Positions 1 to 8,934 of a DNA stretch of 64,000 nucleotides are shown here, piece by piece. Every line of letters starts with the position of its first letter. Positions within the stretch are counted from its first letter, which is position 1. Under the pieces are notes generated by a model that was given only the letters and a program-made list of their open reading frames with translations, did no database searches and was not told the DNA's origin. The stretch spans positions 2,666,001 through 2,730,000 of the forward strand of contig NZ_VFYP01000001.1 in the NCBI RefSeq assembly GCF_006443685.1. The letters are read 5' to 3'. This DNA is from Rhizobium glycinendophyticum (GTDB lineage: Bacteria > Pseudomonadota > Alphaproteobacteria > Rhizobiales > Rhizobiaceae). The position numbers were made by a program, and so were the translations under genes.

Positions 1-123
1 CGACAGGAAACTGGCGACGAGCTTTTCCGCGAGAAACTGCAACGGCGTCGCCTCACCGTCGAGTGCGCCATGCGCCTACTCGTAGCTGGTGCCGAAAGTG
101 GTGCCGCCCGAAACGGCGCCGAT

Positions 124-2718
124 TCACGCCGCCTGGTGCCAATGGCCGTAATCGAGCCGTTTGGCGAGGCTGGTGACGGCGACATAGCCACCGACGATGA
201 CGAGCGTTGCGAGGAACTCACCCCCGCACAGCGGAACGAAGCCGAAGGGGGTGGCGGCGGGGCCGAGATAGGGAATGGCGAGGGTGACGAGCGTAACGGC
301 CAGCGTCGACCACAGCAGCACTCCGCTCGGGCTGGTCTTGCCAAGCGGCTTTCGGCTGCGCAACACGAGCACGACCAGAAGCTCGGTCATCAGCGAGATC
401 ACGAACCAGGCCGTCTGGAAACTCTGCTCGCCGGCATGGAAGATTTTCAGGAGAACCGTAAAGGTGATGAGATCGAAAAGCGAACTGATCAGCCCGAAGA
501 CGATCATGAAGCGCTGGATCTCCGTAATGCTCCAGTGCTGCGGCCGGGCGAGATCCTCCTCATCCACATTGTCGCTCGATATTGCGATCGAGGGGAAATC
601 GGAGAGGAAATTGTTGAGCAGGATCTGTTTGGCCAGAAGCGGCAGGAAAGGCAGGAGCGGTGCCGCGAGTGCCATGCTGATCATGTTGCCGAAATTGGCG
701 CTCGTGGTGATGGAGATATATTTGAGCGTGTTGGCAAAGGTGCGTCGCCCCTGCCGGACGCCCGCGATCAGCACGCCGAGATCCTGCCGGAGCAGGATGA
801 CGTCGGCGCTTTCGCGCGCGACATCGACCGCGCCGTCAACCGATATGCCGACATCGGCCGCATGCAGCGAGGGCGCATCATTGATGCCGTCGCCCATATA
901 GCCGACGCATTCGCCGAGTTTCTGCAGCGCTCGCACGATGCGCTCCTTCTGCTGCGGATCGATCTCGGCAAAAAGATCGGTGCGCGGCGCCAGATGCCAG
1001 AGCGCGGCATCGTCAAGCCTTGCCAGATCCTCCCCGGTCAGGATCGACGTCGGATCGAGCCCGACACTTTCCGCAACATGGGCTGTCACATAGCGATTGT
1101 CGCCGGAGATCACCTTGACCCGGACGCCGAGTTGAGCGAGCTGGCTGAGGGTATCGCGAGCGTCGCGCTTGGGCGGATCTGAAAACAGCAGCAGGCCGGC
1201 AAAAACCATGCCCTCCTCCGCCTCGCGCTCGTGTCGAGGCTCGGCCGCAACCCGTTTGGTCGCAAGCGCGAGCACACGGAAGCCCTTTGCGCTTTCGGTC
1301 TGAAACATCGTCTCGATCGCGGCCCGGGACGCGGGATCGAGCGGCACCTCCCCCTTATCCGTCGCGATACCGGTGCAGACGTCGACAACATTGGCGAAGG
1401 CGCCCTTCGTCACGAGCAGATGCGAGGCGGGATCGGCTTGCTCTTCGACGACGATCGTCAGTCGCCGCCGCACGAAGTCGTAAGGGATTTCGTCGACCTT
1501 CCGATAGCCGCCGGTCGTCAACCCTGCCGCCTCCCCCGCAGCAACGATCGCTGCATCGAGCGGGTTTTCGATACCGCTTTCGAAGGCCGCATTGAGGAAG
1601 GCGAGTTGCCGCACGACGTCCGACGACACGCCCTGCGGTGACACCGCGCCCGTCATCACGATCTGCCCTTCCGTCAGCGTACCCGTCTTGTCGGTGCAGA
1701 GCACGCTCATGCTTCCAAGGTTTTCGATTGCATCGAGCCGTCTGACGATCACGCCCTGCCTGCTCATGCTGCGAGCGCCGGCCGAAAGCGTGACGGAGAT
1801 AATCGCCGGCAACAATTCGGGGGACAGCCCGACGGCAAGCGCCACGGCAAAAAGCAAGGATTCGATCACCGGCCGGCCGAGCAGCAGGTTGACCGTCAGC
1901 ACGAAGAGCACGATCACCACCATCACCCGGATCAACAGATAGCCGAAGCGGCGGACCCCGCGATTGAAGTCGGTTTCCGCCTCTCTGGTGGAAAGCTGCG
2001 CCGCGATCTCGCCAAAAGCAGTGTCGCGACCTGTGCGGGTGATGAGGATACGGGCGGTGCCGCTGCGCACGGAAGAGCCGAGAAAGACGCTGTTGCTGCG
2101 CTTGGCGAGCGGCGCATCGGCGGCGACGAGACCGGCGGTCTTTTCGACCGGAAACGTTTCTCCGGTCATGCTGGCTTCGACCACCAGGAAATCCTGCGCT
2201 TCCAGCACCAGCCCGTCGGCCGGCACCAGCTTGCCCGCCGACAGGAGCACGACATCGCCGGGCACGAGGCCGCTCGTCGGCACGCTGACCGGTGCGCCGT
2301 CGCGCATGACGCTGCTGGTGAGCGTCAGCTGCTTCTTGAGCTCGGCCACGGCAGAGGACGCGCGATATTCCTGGAAAAAGCTGAGGAGCGAGCTGCCGAG
2401 CACAATCGCAAAGACGATGGCCGCATCGATCCACTGCTGAAGGGCAAGGGAGATGGCAACCGCAAAGGCGAGGATCAGGACCAGCGGGCTTTCGAACTGC
2501 CGAAGCAAGAGACGCAAAGCCGAGTGGCGCTCGCTCTCCTCGACACTGTTGGGGCCGAGGGTGGACAGAAGCATCGCCGCCGCCGCGGAGGTGAGGCCGT
2601 CCGGCCCCGATCCGAGCGCGGTAAAAAGCGTCTCCGGCCTTTCCGCCCAATAGGCGACTTCGGAACGGCTTTCCGTCTCTTCCACGATCCTCGGCCTCCG
2701 CAATTCCATGACGAGCAT
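124..2718 (-). CDS. mgtA: Magnesium-type P-type ATPase (MgtA/MgtB, P3B class)
   Basis: About 864 residues, the usual length of P3B ATPases that import Mg2+ across the inner membrane. Visible motifs are MTGETFPVEK in the actuator domain, the phosphorylation motif CTDKTGTLTEG, the hinge GDGINDAPS, and GLSPELLPAI in the fourth membrane helix, which is the variant typical of MgtA rather than of heavy-metal or calcium pumps. Hydrophobic helices flank the cytoplasmic domains. An in-frame GTG lies one codon upstream of the chosen ATG, and another ATG three codons inside it; no strong ribosome site separates them. The GST gene lies about 115 bases upstream on the same strand. No mgtC and no leader resembling the enterobacterial Mg sensor was recognised. 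Substrate is inferred from family membership only. Confidence 0.88.
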   Translation of the reverse strand: MLVMELRRPRIVEETESRSEVAYWAERPETLFTALGSGPDGLTSAAAAMLLSTLGPNSVEESERHSALRLLLRQFESPLVLILAFAVAISLALQQWIDAAIVFAIVLGSSLLSFFQEYRASSAVAELKKQLTLTSSVMRDGAPVSVPTSGLVPGDVVLLSAGKLVPADGLVLEAQDFLVVEASMTGETFPVEKTAGLVAADAPLAKRSNSVFLGSSVRSGTARILITRTGRDTAFGEIAAQLSTREAETDFNRGVRRFGYLLIRVMVVIVLFVLTVNLLLGRPVIESLLFAVALAVGLSPELLPAIISVTLSAGARSMSRQGVIVRRLDAIENLGSMSVLCTDKTGTLTEGQIVMTGAVSPQGVSSDVVRQLAFLNAAFESGIENPLDAAIVAAGEAAGLTTGGYRKVDEIPYDFVRRRLTIVVEEQADPASHLLVTKGAFANVVDVCTGIATDKGEVPLDPASRAAIETMFQTESAKGFRVLALATKRVAAEPRHEREAEEGMVFAGLLLFSDPPKRDARDTLSQLAQLGVRVKVISGDNRYVTAHVAESVGLDPTSILTGEDLARLDDAALWHLAPRTDLFAEIDPQQKERIVRALQKLGECVGYMGDGINDAPSLHAADVGISVDGAVDVARESADVILLRQDLGVLIAGVRQGRRTFANTLKYISITTSANFGNMISMALAAPLLPFLPLLAKQILLNNFLSDFPSIAISSDNVDEEDLARPQHWSITEIQRFMIVFGLISSLFDLITFTVLLKIFHAGEQSFQTAWFVISLMTELLVVLVLRSRKPLGKTSPSGVLLWSTLAVTLVTLAIPYLGPAATPFGFVPLCGGEFLATLVIVGGYVAVTSLAKRLDYGHWHQAA

Positions 2719-2833
2719 CACCCGTCACGCGACCGGGAGCAACCGCCCATAGCAGGAGAAGGCCGCCCCGTCCTTGCGTCTGGCCAAGTGGGCGAGCCAA
2801 CTCATCGGCCAAGCGCGCTGAAAGACTCCGCTC

Positions 2834-3502
2834 TCAGGACTGGTTTCGCAAGCGCTCCCCGGCCAGCGGTGCGTACGGCAGAGCTGGCGCATCGAGACCT
2901 TCGAACGGATTTCGCCAGGCCGACAGTGTATCGAGACGATGATACCAGGCTTCGACTGCGGGATAATCTGAAAGCGGCAATCCGGCGACGTCATTGAAGG
3001 GCAGGAAGCTCGCCATGCGGAAATCGGCATAGGAGAGGCCGCTGTCGAGCAGGAAGGCGCGCGTTTCGAGATGGGCCTCGAGGATCGGTGAGGAGCGGTG
3101 GAAAAGGGCAAGCCCCTCCGCCACCTTGGCCGGATCGACCGGCCCGATCCCGTACCGCTGCTTGGTGCCATATTCGAAATGGACTTGATCGCAGGCCGTG
3201 ACAAAGTTTGCCTTGCCCCAGCTCAGCCACCGGATCATGTCCGGTTCGCCATCGTCATCCGTGCGCCAGAAATTCGAACCCGACAGGCGCGACAATCGAC
3301 AAGCGATCGCATCCGCCTCCCACAGCGGACCCCGCGCCTCCTCCAGGATCGGGATCGAAAGGCTGGGATTGAGCTGCCGGTAGGTCTCCGCCTGCCCCGG
3401 CGCAAACGGCGAGGCGAATTGAAAGGTGACGGCGGAACCGAGGTGGCGGGCCACGGCCACGGCCAGGCGCGGATTTGGATTGCGGCTGTAGTGCAGTTTC
3501 AT
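2834..3502 (-). CDS. Glutathione S-transferase family protein
   Basis: A 222-residue soluble protein of standard GST length. The N-terminal thioredoxin-like half starts MKLHYSRNPNPRLAV, with serine or tyrosine near residues 5-6 as candidate glutathione activators, followed by the cis-proline segment SLSIPILEE and the acidic E-A-D segment that binds the gamma-glutamyl group. The C-terminal half is helical, with LSYADFRMAS matching the conserved N-capping box region of GSTs. It would conjugate or reduce electrophiles in the cytoplasm; the substrate cannot be told. A GAGG sequence precedes the start. It is divergent from the lipoprotein gene, with about 180 bases between them. Confidence 0.85.
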   Translation of the reverse strand: MKLHYSRNPNPRLAVAVARHLGSAVTFQFASPFAPGQAETYRQLNPSLSIPILEEARGPLWEADAIACRLSRLSGSNFWRTDDDGEPDMIRWLSWGKANFVTACDQVHFEYGTKQRYGIGPVDPAKVAEGLALFHRSSPILEAHLETRAFLLDSGLSYADFRMASFLPFNDVAGLPLSDYPAVEAWYHRLDTLSAWRNPFEGLDAPALPYAPLAGERLRNQS

Positions 3503-3684
3503 ACATGCCTCGCGAAGATCGAACTTTCCGCATTGTGCTGGGAAGGCACGGCGCTGTCGAGGTGGGCGACAAGCCGTTGCTGCTGCCAGATTTGGACGCG
3601 GACAAATGGGGGCTCTTCGCCCGAACCGCTTGCGGGCCGGACCCGGGACGGGTTAGGATCACCCGGATCAATGAGGGGAAATCC

Positions 3685-4188
3685 ATGCGAATTCAACGCG
3701 CTTTCGCCGCCGGCCTGATGCTGGCATCGGCTCTGGTTCTGGCCGCCTGCACCACGACGGAAGACGCCAACAATGCCGCCCGATCGCGCTGGGTCGGGCA
3801 GCCGGTGGAGCAGTTTTTTGCCGCCTATGGTCCGCCGGTTGGCGACTATCCGCTCTCCTCGGGTAAGATCTACACCTGGCGCGGCGGCGACAAGACCCGC
3901 TACATCCCGCCAACTTACACAAACCCGGAACCGGCAAGTACCGTGGTGCGCACCCAGACCCGCACCGACGGCTCCGGCCAGACGGTGACCCAGACCCGCG
4001 TGATCACGCGCGATCCGTTCTGGCAGCCGCAGATGATCAGCCCGCCGCAATATCAGCAGCTGTTCTGCGAGCTGCAGATCAACACCGACAAGGCGGGCGT
4101 GATCACCGCCATCCGCGCCAGCAACGACACCGACGGCGACGGCCTGAGCTTGTCGCGCTGCGCCGAGGTGCTGGGCGTCACGAAGTAA
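3685..4188 (+). CDS. Small outer-membrane or periplasmic lipoprotein, unknown function
   Basis: The reading frame is open upstream, but the start at 3685 gives a clean lipoprotein signal: positively charged MRIQR, a hydrophobic core and the lipobox LVLAAC about 20 residues in. A GAGGGGAA ribosome site precedes this ATG. The mature part of about 145 residues has an N-terminal segment, WVGQPVEQFFAAYGPP, resembling small lipoproteins that monitor the envelope, then a Thr/Gln-rich stretch and a C-terminal cysteine pair (FCELQ and LSRCAEV) that could form a disulfide. No enzyme motif is visible. It ends about 55 bases before the convergent peptidase gene. Confidence 0.75.
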   Translation: MRIQRAFAAGLMLASALVLAACTTTEDANNAARSRWVGQPVEQFFAAYGPPVGDYPLSSGKIYTWRGGDKTRYIPPTYTNPEPASTVVRTQTRTDGSGQTVTQTRVITRDPFWQPQMISPPQYQQLFCELQINTDKAGVITAIRASNDTDGDGLSLSRCAEVLGVTK

Positions 4189-4242
4189 CCGGCCGCCGGC
4201 GCTGGCGGTGCCTGCGGGTGGAGTGGGTCTCGCCGCCCCTGT

Positions 4243-5925
4243 TCACTCGATCGCCTGGCCCAAGAAGTCTGTTGCAATCGCCATGACCAGATCCGGAAGT
4301 ACTCCGAAGGCATAGGGGCGGTGAACGCGTTCGAATTTCTGGTGAAACTCCCGGCCCCAGGGACCGAGATTGACCGCCGGAAAGGCGAGCGCGGATGCGG
4401 GCGGCACATCGACGAGCCGCGAAACCGGCGTGTTCTCCGCGACGACCGAACTCGCAGGCGCGGCCAGTCCGAGGAAGCTCATGTCGGAGATGCCCTGGAA
4501 GCAGGGTTTCCAGCCGATGCGGCGCTGAGGGTCGGCATTGAGGTTCAGACGCGCCCGCTCGATGGCACCGTGCAGAGCGCGGTCTGCGGGTCGGTCGAGA
4601 TCGAGGCGGCTCGCCGGATAATGCAGACCGGCAAAACCGATCACGACAGCCGGGCCGGAGACTTGCGCGGCATCGACCAGGAAGGTGGTCAATTGCCGGG
4701 ACGCGATCAGCGGGTTGTCGACCTGCGCCGCCTTCGCCTGTTCCGCCGCAAAGCGCGCCTCGAATTCGGCGCCCAGCATCGTCTCCGCAAGCCGCCGCAC
4801 CGCCGCCAGCGGCAGGATGCGGGGCATGGCCGGCAGGGCAGCTGGCGGACGCCCGGTCATGACGCTGTAGCTTCGTGCCTGGTCGGCAAAGCGCTTCACG
4901 GCCCCGGTCGCGCCCCGTTCGACGGCACTGCCGAAGCGGGAGAAGAGCGTCTCGGCAGTGATGGAATGATAGAGCCAGTTGAAGGCGATCCAGAACCGCT
5001 CGGGCGTCGTCACCTCGTAGCCGTCGCGCAGGTCTTTTGCTTCCAGGCAGATCGGCGGCGGGGAGATGTCGGCCGCATCCCGGTCGGCGAGTGCCGCATT
5101 GCCTTCCAGTTCCGCGAGAATCCCCGCCCCGATGGCCTGTGCGCTGACACCCTCGAAGGGATAGGCGGCATGCGAGCTCAGGCCAAGAACGAGGGCGAAG
5201 GGCAGGAGTTTGCCGATGGTCCCGGCAAAGACGGAGCGCCCCTCCCCTCCGTCGCCCTGATCGGAGGTGACGTCGAGGTTCAACGCACCGGCAATCTCGA
5301 TGTCCAGTTCCTTCGCCAGTTTCGGCAAGGCGTCGCGCAGCGAGCGCATTCCCCGGCTTTCGCGTTCCTCGTCGGGCGTGGCGAGGAAAAGGAGATTGCC
5401 CTGCCGATCGGGATCGTCGGCGAAACGCTCAAGACAGGCGATTGCCACCGCCAGCCCGCTCTTCATGTCGAGGAGACCGCGCCCGGGCAGGAAGTCCCCG
5501 CTCGTCAGATCGTTGAGCGCGCGTTCCTCCTGCTCCGAGCGCGTCTCCTGGGCCGACAGGGTGTCGATGAGAGCGCCCTTGAGGGCGAGACTGTCGCAGG
5601 CGAGCGGCTGCAGCGCGTGATAATTGTCGGTCGAAACCGTGTCGAAATGCCCGGCCAGGGCAAGGGTCCGCCGCCCCGCGCCGCGAACCAGCGCGACGAC
5701 GTTGCGGGTGAGCGGTTCGCCATGGCTGTCGATGAGCCTAAGATCCTCGGGATGGGACTGGAAATAGGGAATTTCCCTCAGAAGGCCGAGCAGATGACCG
5801 GCAAAGGCCGCTTCACCGGCACTGCCGGTCTCGCTGCCCCATGCGGTGAGACGCAGCGCGATGGCCTCGACGCGGGCCGGATCGATGCCGACATCTCCCG
5901 GGCTTGTGAAAGTGGCGTCCGTCAT
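4243..5925 (-). CDS. M20-family metallopeptidase, RocB-like (arginine-utilisation type)
   Basis: The start at 5925 was chosen over an upstream in-frame one because AGGAGA sits at the right distance and the extra 19 residues are basic and low in complexity. The protein is about 560 residues, longer than typical M20 amidohydrolases and like the RocB subfamily. Metal-binding motifs are visible: GHFDTVSTDNY (His and Asp ligands), DMKSGLAVA (bridging Asp) and TPDEERESRGM (catalytic Glu pair). It probably hydrolyses an amide bond in a small amino-acid derivative; RocB's own reaction is not well defined. A Lrp/AsnC gene is transcribed divergently about 160 bases away, a typical local-regulator arrangement. 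Confidence 0.8.
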   Translation of the reverse strand: MTDATFTSPGDVGIDPARVEAIALRLTAWGSETGSAGEAAFAGHLLGLLREIPYFQSHPEDLRLIDSHGEPLTRNVVALVRGAGRRTLALAGHFDTVSTDNYHALQPLACDSLALKGALIDTLSAQETRSEQEERALNDLTSGDFLPGRGLLDMKSGLAVAIACLERFADDPDRQGNLLFLATPDEERESRGMRSLRDALPKLAKELDIEIAGALNLDVTSDQGDGGEGRSVFAGTIGKLLPFALVLGLSSHAAYPFEGVSAQAIGAGILAELEGNAALADRDAADISPPPICLEAKDLRDGYEVTTPERFWIAFNWLYHSITAETLFSRFGSAVERGATGAVKRFADQARSYSVMTGRPPAALPAMPRILPLAAVRRLAETMLGAEFEARFAAEQAKAAQVDNPLIASRQLTTFLVDAAQVSGPAVVIGFAGLHYPASRLDLDRPADRALHGAIERARLNLNADPQRRIGWKPCFQGISDMSFLGLAAPASSVVAENTPVSRLVDVPPASALAFPAVNLGPWGREFHQKFERVHRPYAFGVLPDLVMAIATDFLGQAIE

Positions 5926-6083
5926 GCCTTTTCGTCTCCTCGTCTTCTTGCCCATGCGTCCGGTCCTGCCGCAGGCATGCACTGAAGTGCTAGCGGAGAG
6001 GGTAGGAAGAAAGAAGAAGACAAAGAGACGGAAAAGCGCAGATAATGCCGAATTAGGAAGTTGGCTGACGAAAGAGTAAGAGA

Positions 6084-6497
6084 ATGGACGATCTTGACCG
6101 GCGGCTGGTTGGCGAACTGCGCATCAACGGTCGGGCTTCCGTGCCGCAACTGGCGCAGATCCTCGGTGTCGCCCGCGCCACTGCCCAGAAGCGCCTGGAC
6201 CAGCTCATCGAGAAGGGAGACATCAAGGGCTTCACCGTCCGGCTGAAGGATGATCTCGCCAAGGACCGCATCAAGGCGATGATGATGATCGCCTTGCTCG
6301 GGCCGCCGAAACAGCCGGTAGCCACGATCAAGCGCCTGCCCGGTGTCGTGTCGCTTTCCAACACCAATGGCGTTTGGGACTTGATTGCGGAACTGGAAGT
6401 CTCTGCTATGCCCGACCTCAACGACCTGATCTCCACCATCCGGGCCGTGGACGGCGTGTCGAAGAGCGAGACGTTCATCCTGCTCGGACCGGCCTGA
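6084..6497 (+). CDS. Lrp/AsnC-family transcriptional regulator
   Basis: A 137-residue protein with the short Lrp layout: an N-terminal winged helix-turn-helix (LDRRLVGELRINGRASVPQ and following helix, residues 1-55) and a C-terminal RAM/ligand-sensing domain containing GVWDLIAELEV. Lrp proteins form octamers and bind amino acids or related effectors. It is divergent from the RocB-like peptidase, so it most likely controls that gene and itself through the shared 158-base intergenic region. The DoxX-like gene follows 89 bases downstream on the same strand and may be cotranscribed. Confidence 0.85.
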   Translation: MDDLDRRLVGELRINGRASVPQLAQILGVARATAQKRLDQLIEKGDIKGFTVRLKDDLAKDRIKAMMMIALLGPPKQPVATIKRLPGVVSLSNTNGVWDLIAELEVSAMPDLNDLISTIRAVDGVSKSETFILLGPA

Positions 6498-6586
6498 GGC
6501 TTTCTGACGTCACGACCTTGCCGCCGTGCCGCCCGGCGCCATCTCAAAGGAGCGATGCACAGCAAAGCGACGCTCCCGGAGACGAG

Positions 6587-6967
6587 ATGAAAGTGACCCG
6601 CCTGCTGACCGCCCTGATCGCCGTCGTGATGCTGGCGGGCGGCATCACGCATCTTGCCGCGCCCGAATTCTTCTTCCCGATTGTCCCGTCGATCTTCCCG
6701 GCGCGGCTGGCGGTGCTCGGAAGCGGCATTGTCGAGCTGGCGATCGGTCTTGCGGTTCTGGTCCCGCGGTTGCGTCCGCATGCTGGCCTCGCATTTGCGA
6801 TGCTCTGTGTCGCCTATCTGCCGCTGCACCTCTGGGACTTTGTCCGGCCCGACCCGATTTTCCGCCCCTGGCCGCTCGCCGTCTTGCGCCTTGGGCTGCA
6901 GTTGGGCTTCATCGCAGCCGGTCTGCGGCTGTGGCGCGGGCGGATCGGCAGTGTCACGCATTCGTAA
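6587..6967 (+). CDS. DoxX-like small integral membrane protein
   Basis: The start at 6587 gives a 126-residue protein beginning with a membrane segment; longer in-frame options run into the Lrp gene. Four hydrophobic segments are evident, roughly residues 5-25, 40-62, 67-87 and 100-118. The pattern HLAAPEFFFPIVP near residues 22-34 and the C-terminal LQLGFIAAGLRLWRG resemble small DoxX/DUF4267-like membrane proteins. No enzymatic residues are visible. Function is unknown; it may share a transcript with the upstream Lrp gene. Confidence 0.65.
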   Translation: MKVTRLLTALIAVVMLAGGITHLAAPEFFFPIVPSIFPARLAVLGSGIVELAIGLAVLVPRLRPHAGLAFAMLCVAYLPLHLWDFVRPDPIFRPWPLAVLRLGLQLGFIAAGLRLWRGRIGSVTHS

Positions 6968-7158
6968 GCCTGTCCTGGACGCGTCACGCCCTGCCGCAGC
7001 CATTCACGCCCACCCCCGGCAATCGACGTAGATTTGTCACGAGCTTTGCCGTGGACATGGACGAGAGGCTTACGTTAGTCTGCCGAATGACATAAGGGGA
7101 CGATCGGCGGGACCGAATTCCGGCCGCCATGAGTCGACCAAATTAGAGGGACCAAATC

Positions 7159-7731
7159 ATGCTGAAACGCCTTTCACTCACCGCCGCCGTGTTTGCTGCG
7201 GCAACCGCACCCGCTTTTGCGCACCTGGACCCGGCCGAGCACGGCTCGCTGATGGCCGGTATCTCGCATCCGCTGTTCGGTGCCGACCATATCCTCGCGA
7301 TGGTTGCCGTCGGCATCTGGGCGAGCCAGATCGGCGGCCGCGCGCTCTGGGCCGTGCCGGCCGCATTCGTTTCGATGATGGCCGTTGGTTTTGGCCTTGC
7401 TGTCGCGGGCGTGTCCCTCCCCTTCGTCGAGCCCGCCATCCTCGCCTCCGTCATCGGCCTTGGCCTGCTGGTTGCCGCTGCCGTGCGCCTGCCGGTCGCA
7501 GCCTCGGCTGCCGTTGTCGGCCTCTTTGCCCTCTTCCACGGCCACGCCCATGGTGGTGAGCTCGGCACAGCCGGCGCCCTCTCCTTCGGAGTCGGCTTCC
7601 TGATCGCGACCGCTGCCCTGCATGGCGTCGGCATCGCCCTCGGTATTGCCGTCTCCCGTCTTGGCCCCACGGTCGCCCGCATCCTCGGTCTTGCCACCGT
7701 GGTCGGTGGCGCTGCCATTGCTTTCGGCTGA
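7159..7731 (+). CDS. HupE/UreJ-family metal (nickel or cobalt) permease
   Basis: A 190-residue protein with a cleavable-looking signal segment ending at APAFA-HLDP, then about six hydrophobic helices. The family signature is present: HPLFGADHILAM near the N-terminus and FHGHAHG near residue 130, both histidine-rich helices thought to bind Ni2+ or Co2+. Family members commonly sit in hydrogenase, urease or cobalamin loci. Here none is nearby, so whether it brings in nickel or cobalt cannot be decided. An AGAGGGACC ribosome site precedes the start. No B12 riboswitch was recognised in the 190 bases upstream. Confidence 0.85.
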   Translation: MLKRLSLTAAVFAAATAPAFAHLDPAEHGSLMAGISHPLFGADHILAMVAVGIWASQIGGRALWAVPAAFVSMMAVGFGLAVAGVSLPFVEPAILASVIGLGLLVAAAVRLPVAASAAVVGLFALFHGHAHGGELGTAGALSFGVGFLIATAALHGVGIALGIAVSRLGPTVARILGLATVVGGAAIAFG

Positions 7732-7989
7732 GCGACTGCGGCGATCACGCCGCCTGAAAGCTTGAACTCTTTCGACGACCGCTCCGGCTGGAACAACCGG
7801 GGCGGTTTCGTGTTTCTGGAACACAGGCCGAGCCGAGATGCTTGGTCGCCAGCGGCGTGTGAGTAATTTTTTCTCAATTGCCCAAAAATTTCGCTCTTTT
7901 CTGTCATCCCAGCAAGATCTGGATCTGCGATGAAGAAGGCCTCCCAAGATACGGTCCGGTCCCGGGCCGTCCGCATGAAAGGAATACCC

Positions 7990-8763
7990 ATGAGCTGGCT
8001 CAAGACATTTGCCGCTGCCGCCGTTCTCCAGACGCTCGTCCTCACGCCCGCCATGGCCGGCGAGAACCTCGACCAGATCAAGAAGGCCGGTGTCATCAAG
8101 ATCGGCACCGAAGGCACCTATGCCCCCTTCACCTTCCACAATGCCGACAACAAGCTGGTCGGCTTCGACGTCGAGATCGGTCAGGCCGTCGCCGAGAAAC
8201 TGGGCGTGAAGGTAGAATTCGTCGAAGGCAAGTGGGACGGCCTGATCGCTGGCCTCGATGCCAATCGTTATGATGCCGTCATCAACCAGGTCGGCATCAC
8301 CGAAGCGCGCAAGCAGAAATATGACTTCTCCGATCCTTATATCGTCTCCAAGGCCGTGCTGATCGTGAAAGACGGCAACGAGGACATCAAGAGCTTCGAG
8401 GACCTCAAGGGCAAGACCTCGGCCCAGTCGCTGTCCAGCAACTTCGGCAAGATCGCGGAAGCCGCCGGCGCCGAACTCGTCGGCACGGACGGCTTCGACC
8501 AGTCGATCCAGCTGGTGCTGACCGGCCGCGCCGATGCGACGATCAATGACAGCCTGTCCTTCCTCGACTTCAAGAAGCAGAAGCCCGACGCGCCGGTAAA
8601 GATCGCCGCCGAGAAGGAAGAAGCCGTCGCCTCTGGCATTATCGTCCGCAAGGGCGATGCGGAACTGGTCGCTGCGATCAACAAGGCGCTGGCCGACATA
8701 AAGGCCGACGGCACCTACCAGAAGATCGCCGACACCTATTTCGGCCAGGACGTTTCGAAGTAA
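7990..8763 (+). CDS. Amino-acid ABC transporter, periplasmic binding protein (cystine/polar amino-acid type)
   Basis: The start at 7990 places a signal peptide (MSWLKTFAAAAVL, cleavage after AMA) directly at the N-terminus, with AAAGGAAT as ribosome site; an upstream in-frame start adds a non-signal extension. The mature domain is a family-3 solute-binding protein: IKIGTEGTYAPFTF, the GFDVEIGQAVAEKLG block, GKWDGLIAGLDANRYDAV, and the arginine-containing TEARKQKYDFSDPY that grips the amino-acid carboxylate. The wording is closest to cystine binding proteins (FliY/TcyA-like). The permease and ATPase genes follow on the same strand, separated by a palindromic repeat. Confidence 0.88.
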   Translation: MSWLKTFAAAAVLQTLVLTPAMAGENLDQIKKAGVIKIGTEGTYAPFTFHNADNKLVGFDVEIGQAVAEKLGVKVEFVEGKWDGLIAGLDANRYDAVINQVGITEARKQKYDFSDPYIVSKAVLIVKDGNEDIKSFEDLKGKTSAQSLSSNFGKIAEAAGAELVGTDGFDQSIQLVLTGRADATINDSLSFLDFKKQKPDAPVKIAAEKEEAVASGIIVRKGDAELVAAINKALADIKADGTYQKIADTYFGQDVSK

Positions 8764-8770
8764 CTGTTGG

Positions 8771-8900
8771 GAATTCCCCTCCCCAACCCCTCCCCACAAG
8801 GGGGAGGGGCTTTCCGCCAACGCCTCGCCTGATTTAGGACTGAGGCGCTGCCGCGGGCAGTCTCCCCTTCTGGGGAGATGGTCGGCAGGCCAGAGGGGGA
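8771..8900. repeat. Intergenic palindromic repeat (RIME-like)
   Basis: Between the binding-protein and permease genes lies a GC-rich mosaic of inverted repeats. CCCCTCCCC at 8787-8795 pairs with GGGGAGGGG at 8801-8809, and TCTCCCC at 8861-8867 pairs with GGGGAGA at 8872-8878. Similar C/G-rich palindromes recur at 24862-25017. This resembles the Rhizobium intergenic mosaic elements. In the transcript it may form hairpins that lower downstream expression relative to the binding protein. Confidence 0.6.
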
Positions 8901-8934
8901 CGTCACCCCCCGCCTGCAATTGAAAGAACACCCG

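Noticed and set aside
1-123. Protein-like reading after the Mg ATPase stop in the same frame
   Set aside because: Two short stretches separated by TAG read plausibly, but there is no start, no family resemblance and too little sequence at the window edge.
1355-2812. 485-codon minus-strand frame overlapping the Mg ATPase in another frame
   Set aside because: Arg/Gly/Ala-rich shadow with no recognisable protein pattern.
6968-7158. Possible cobalamin riboswitch upstream of the HupE/UreJ gene
   Set aside because: The interval is short and no conserved B12-box sequence was seen.
8787-8809. Short C/G palindromes considered as CRISPR-like repeats
   Set aside because: No regular repeat-spacer structure and no cas genes in the window.
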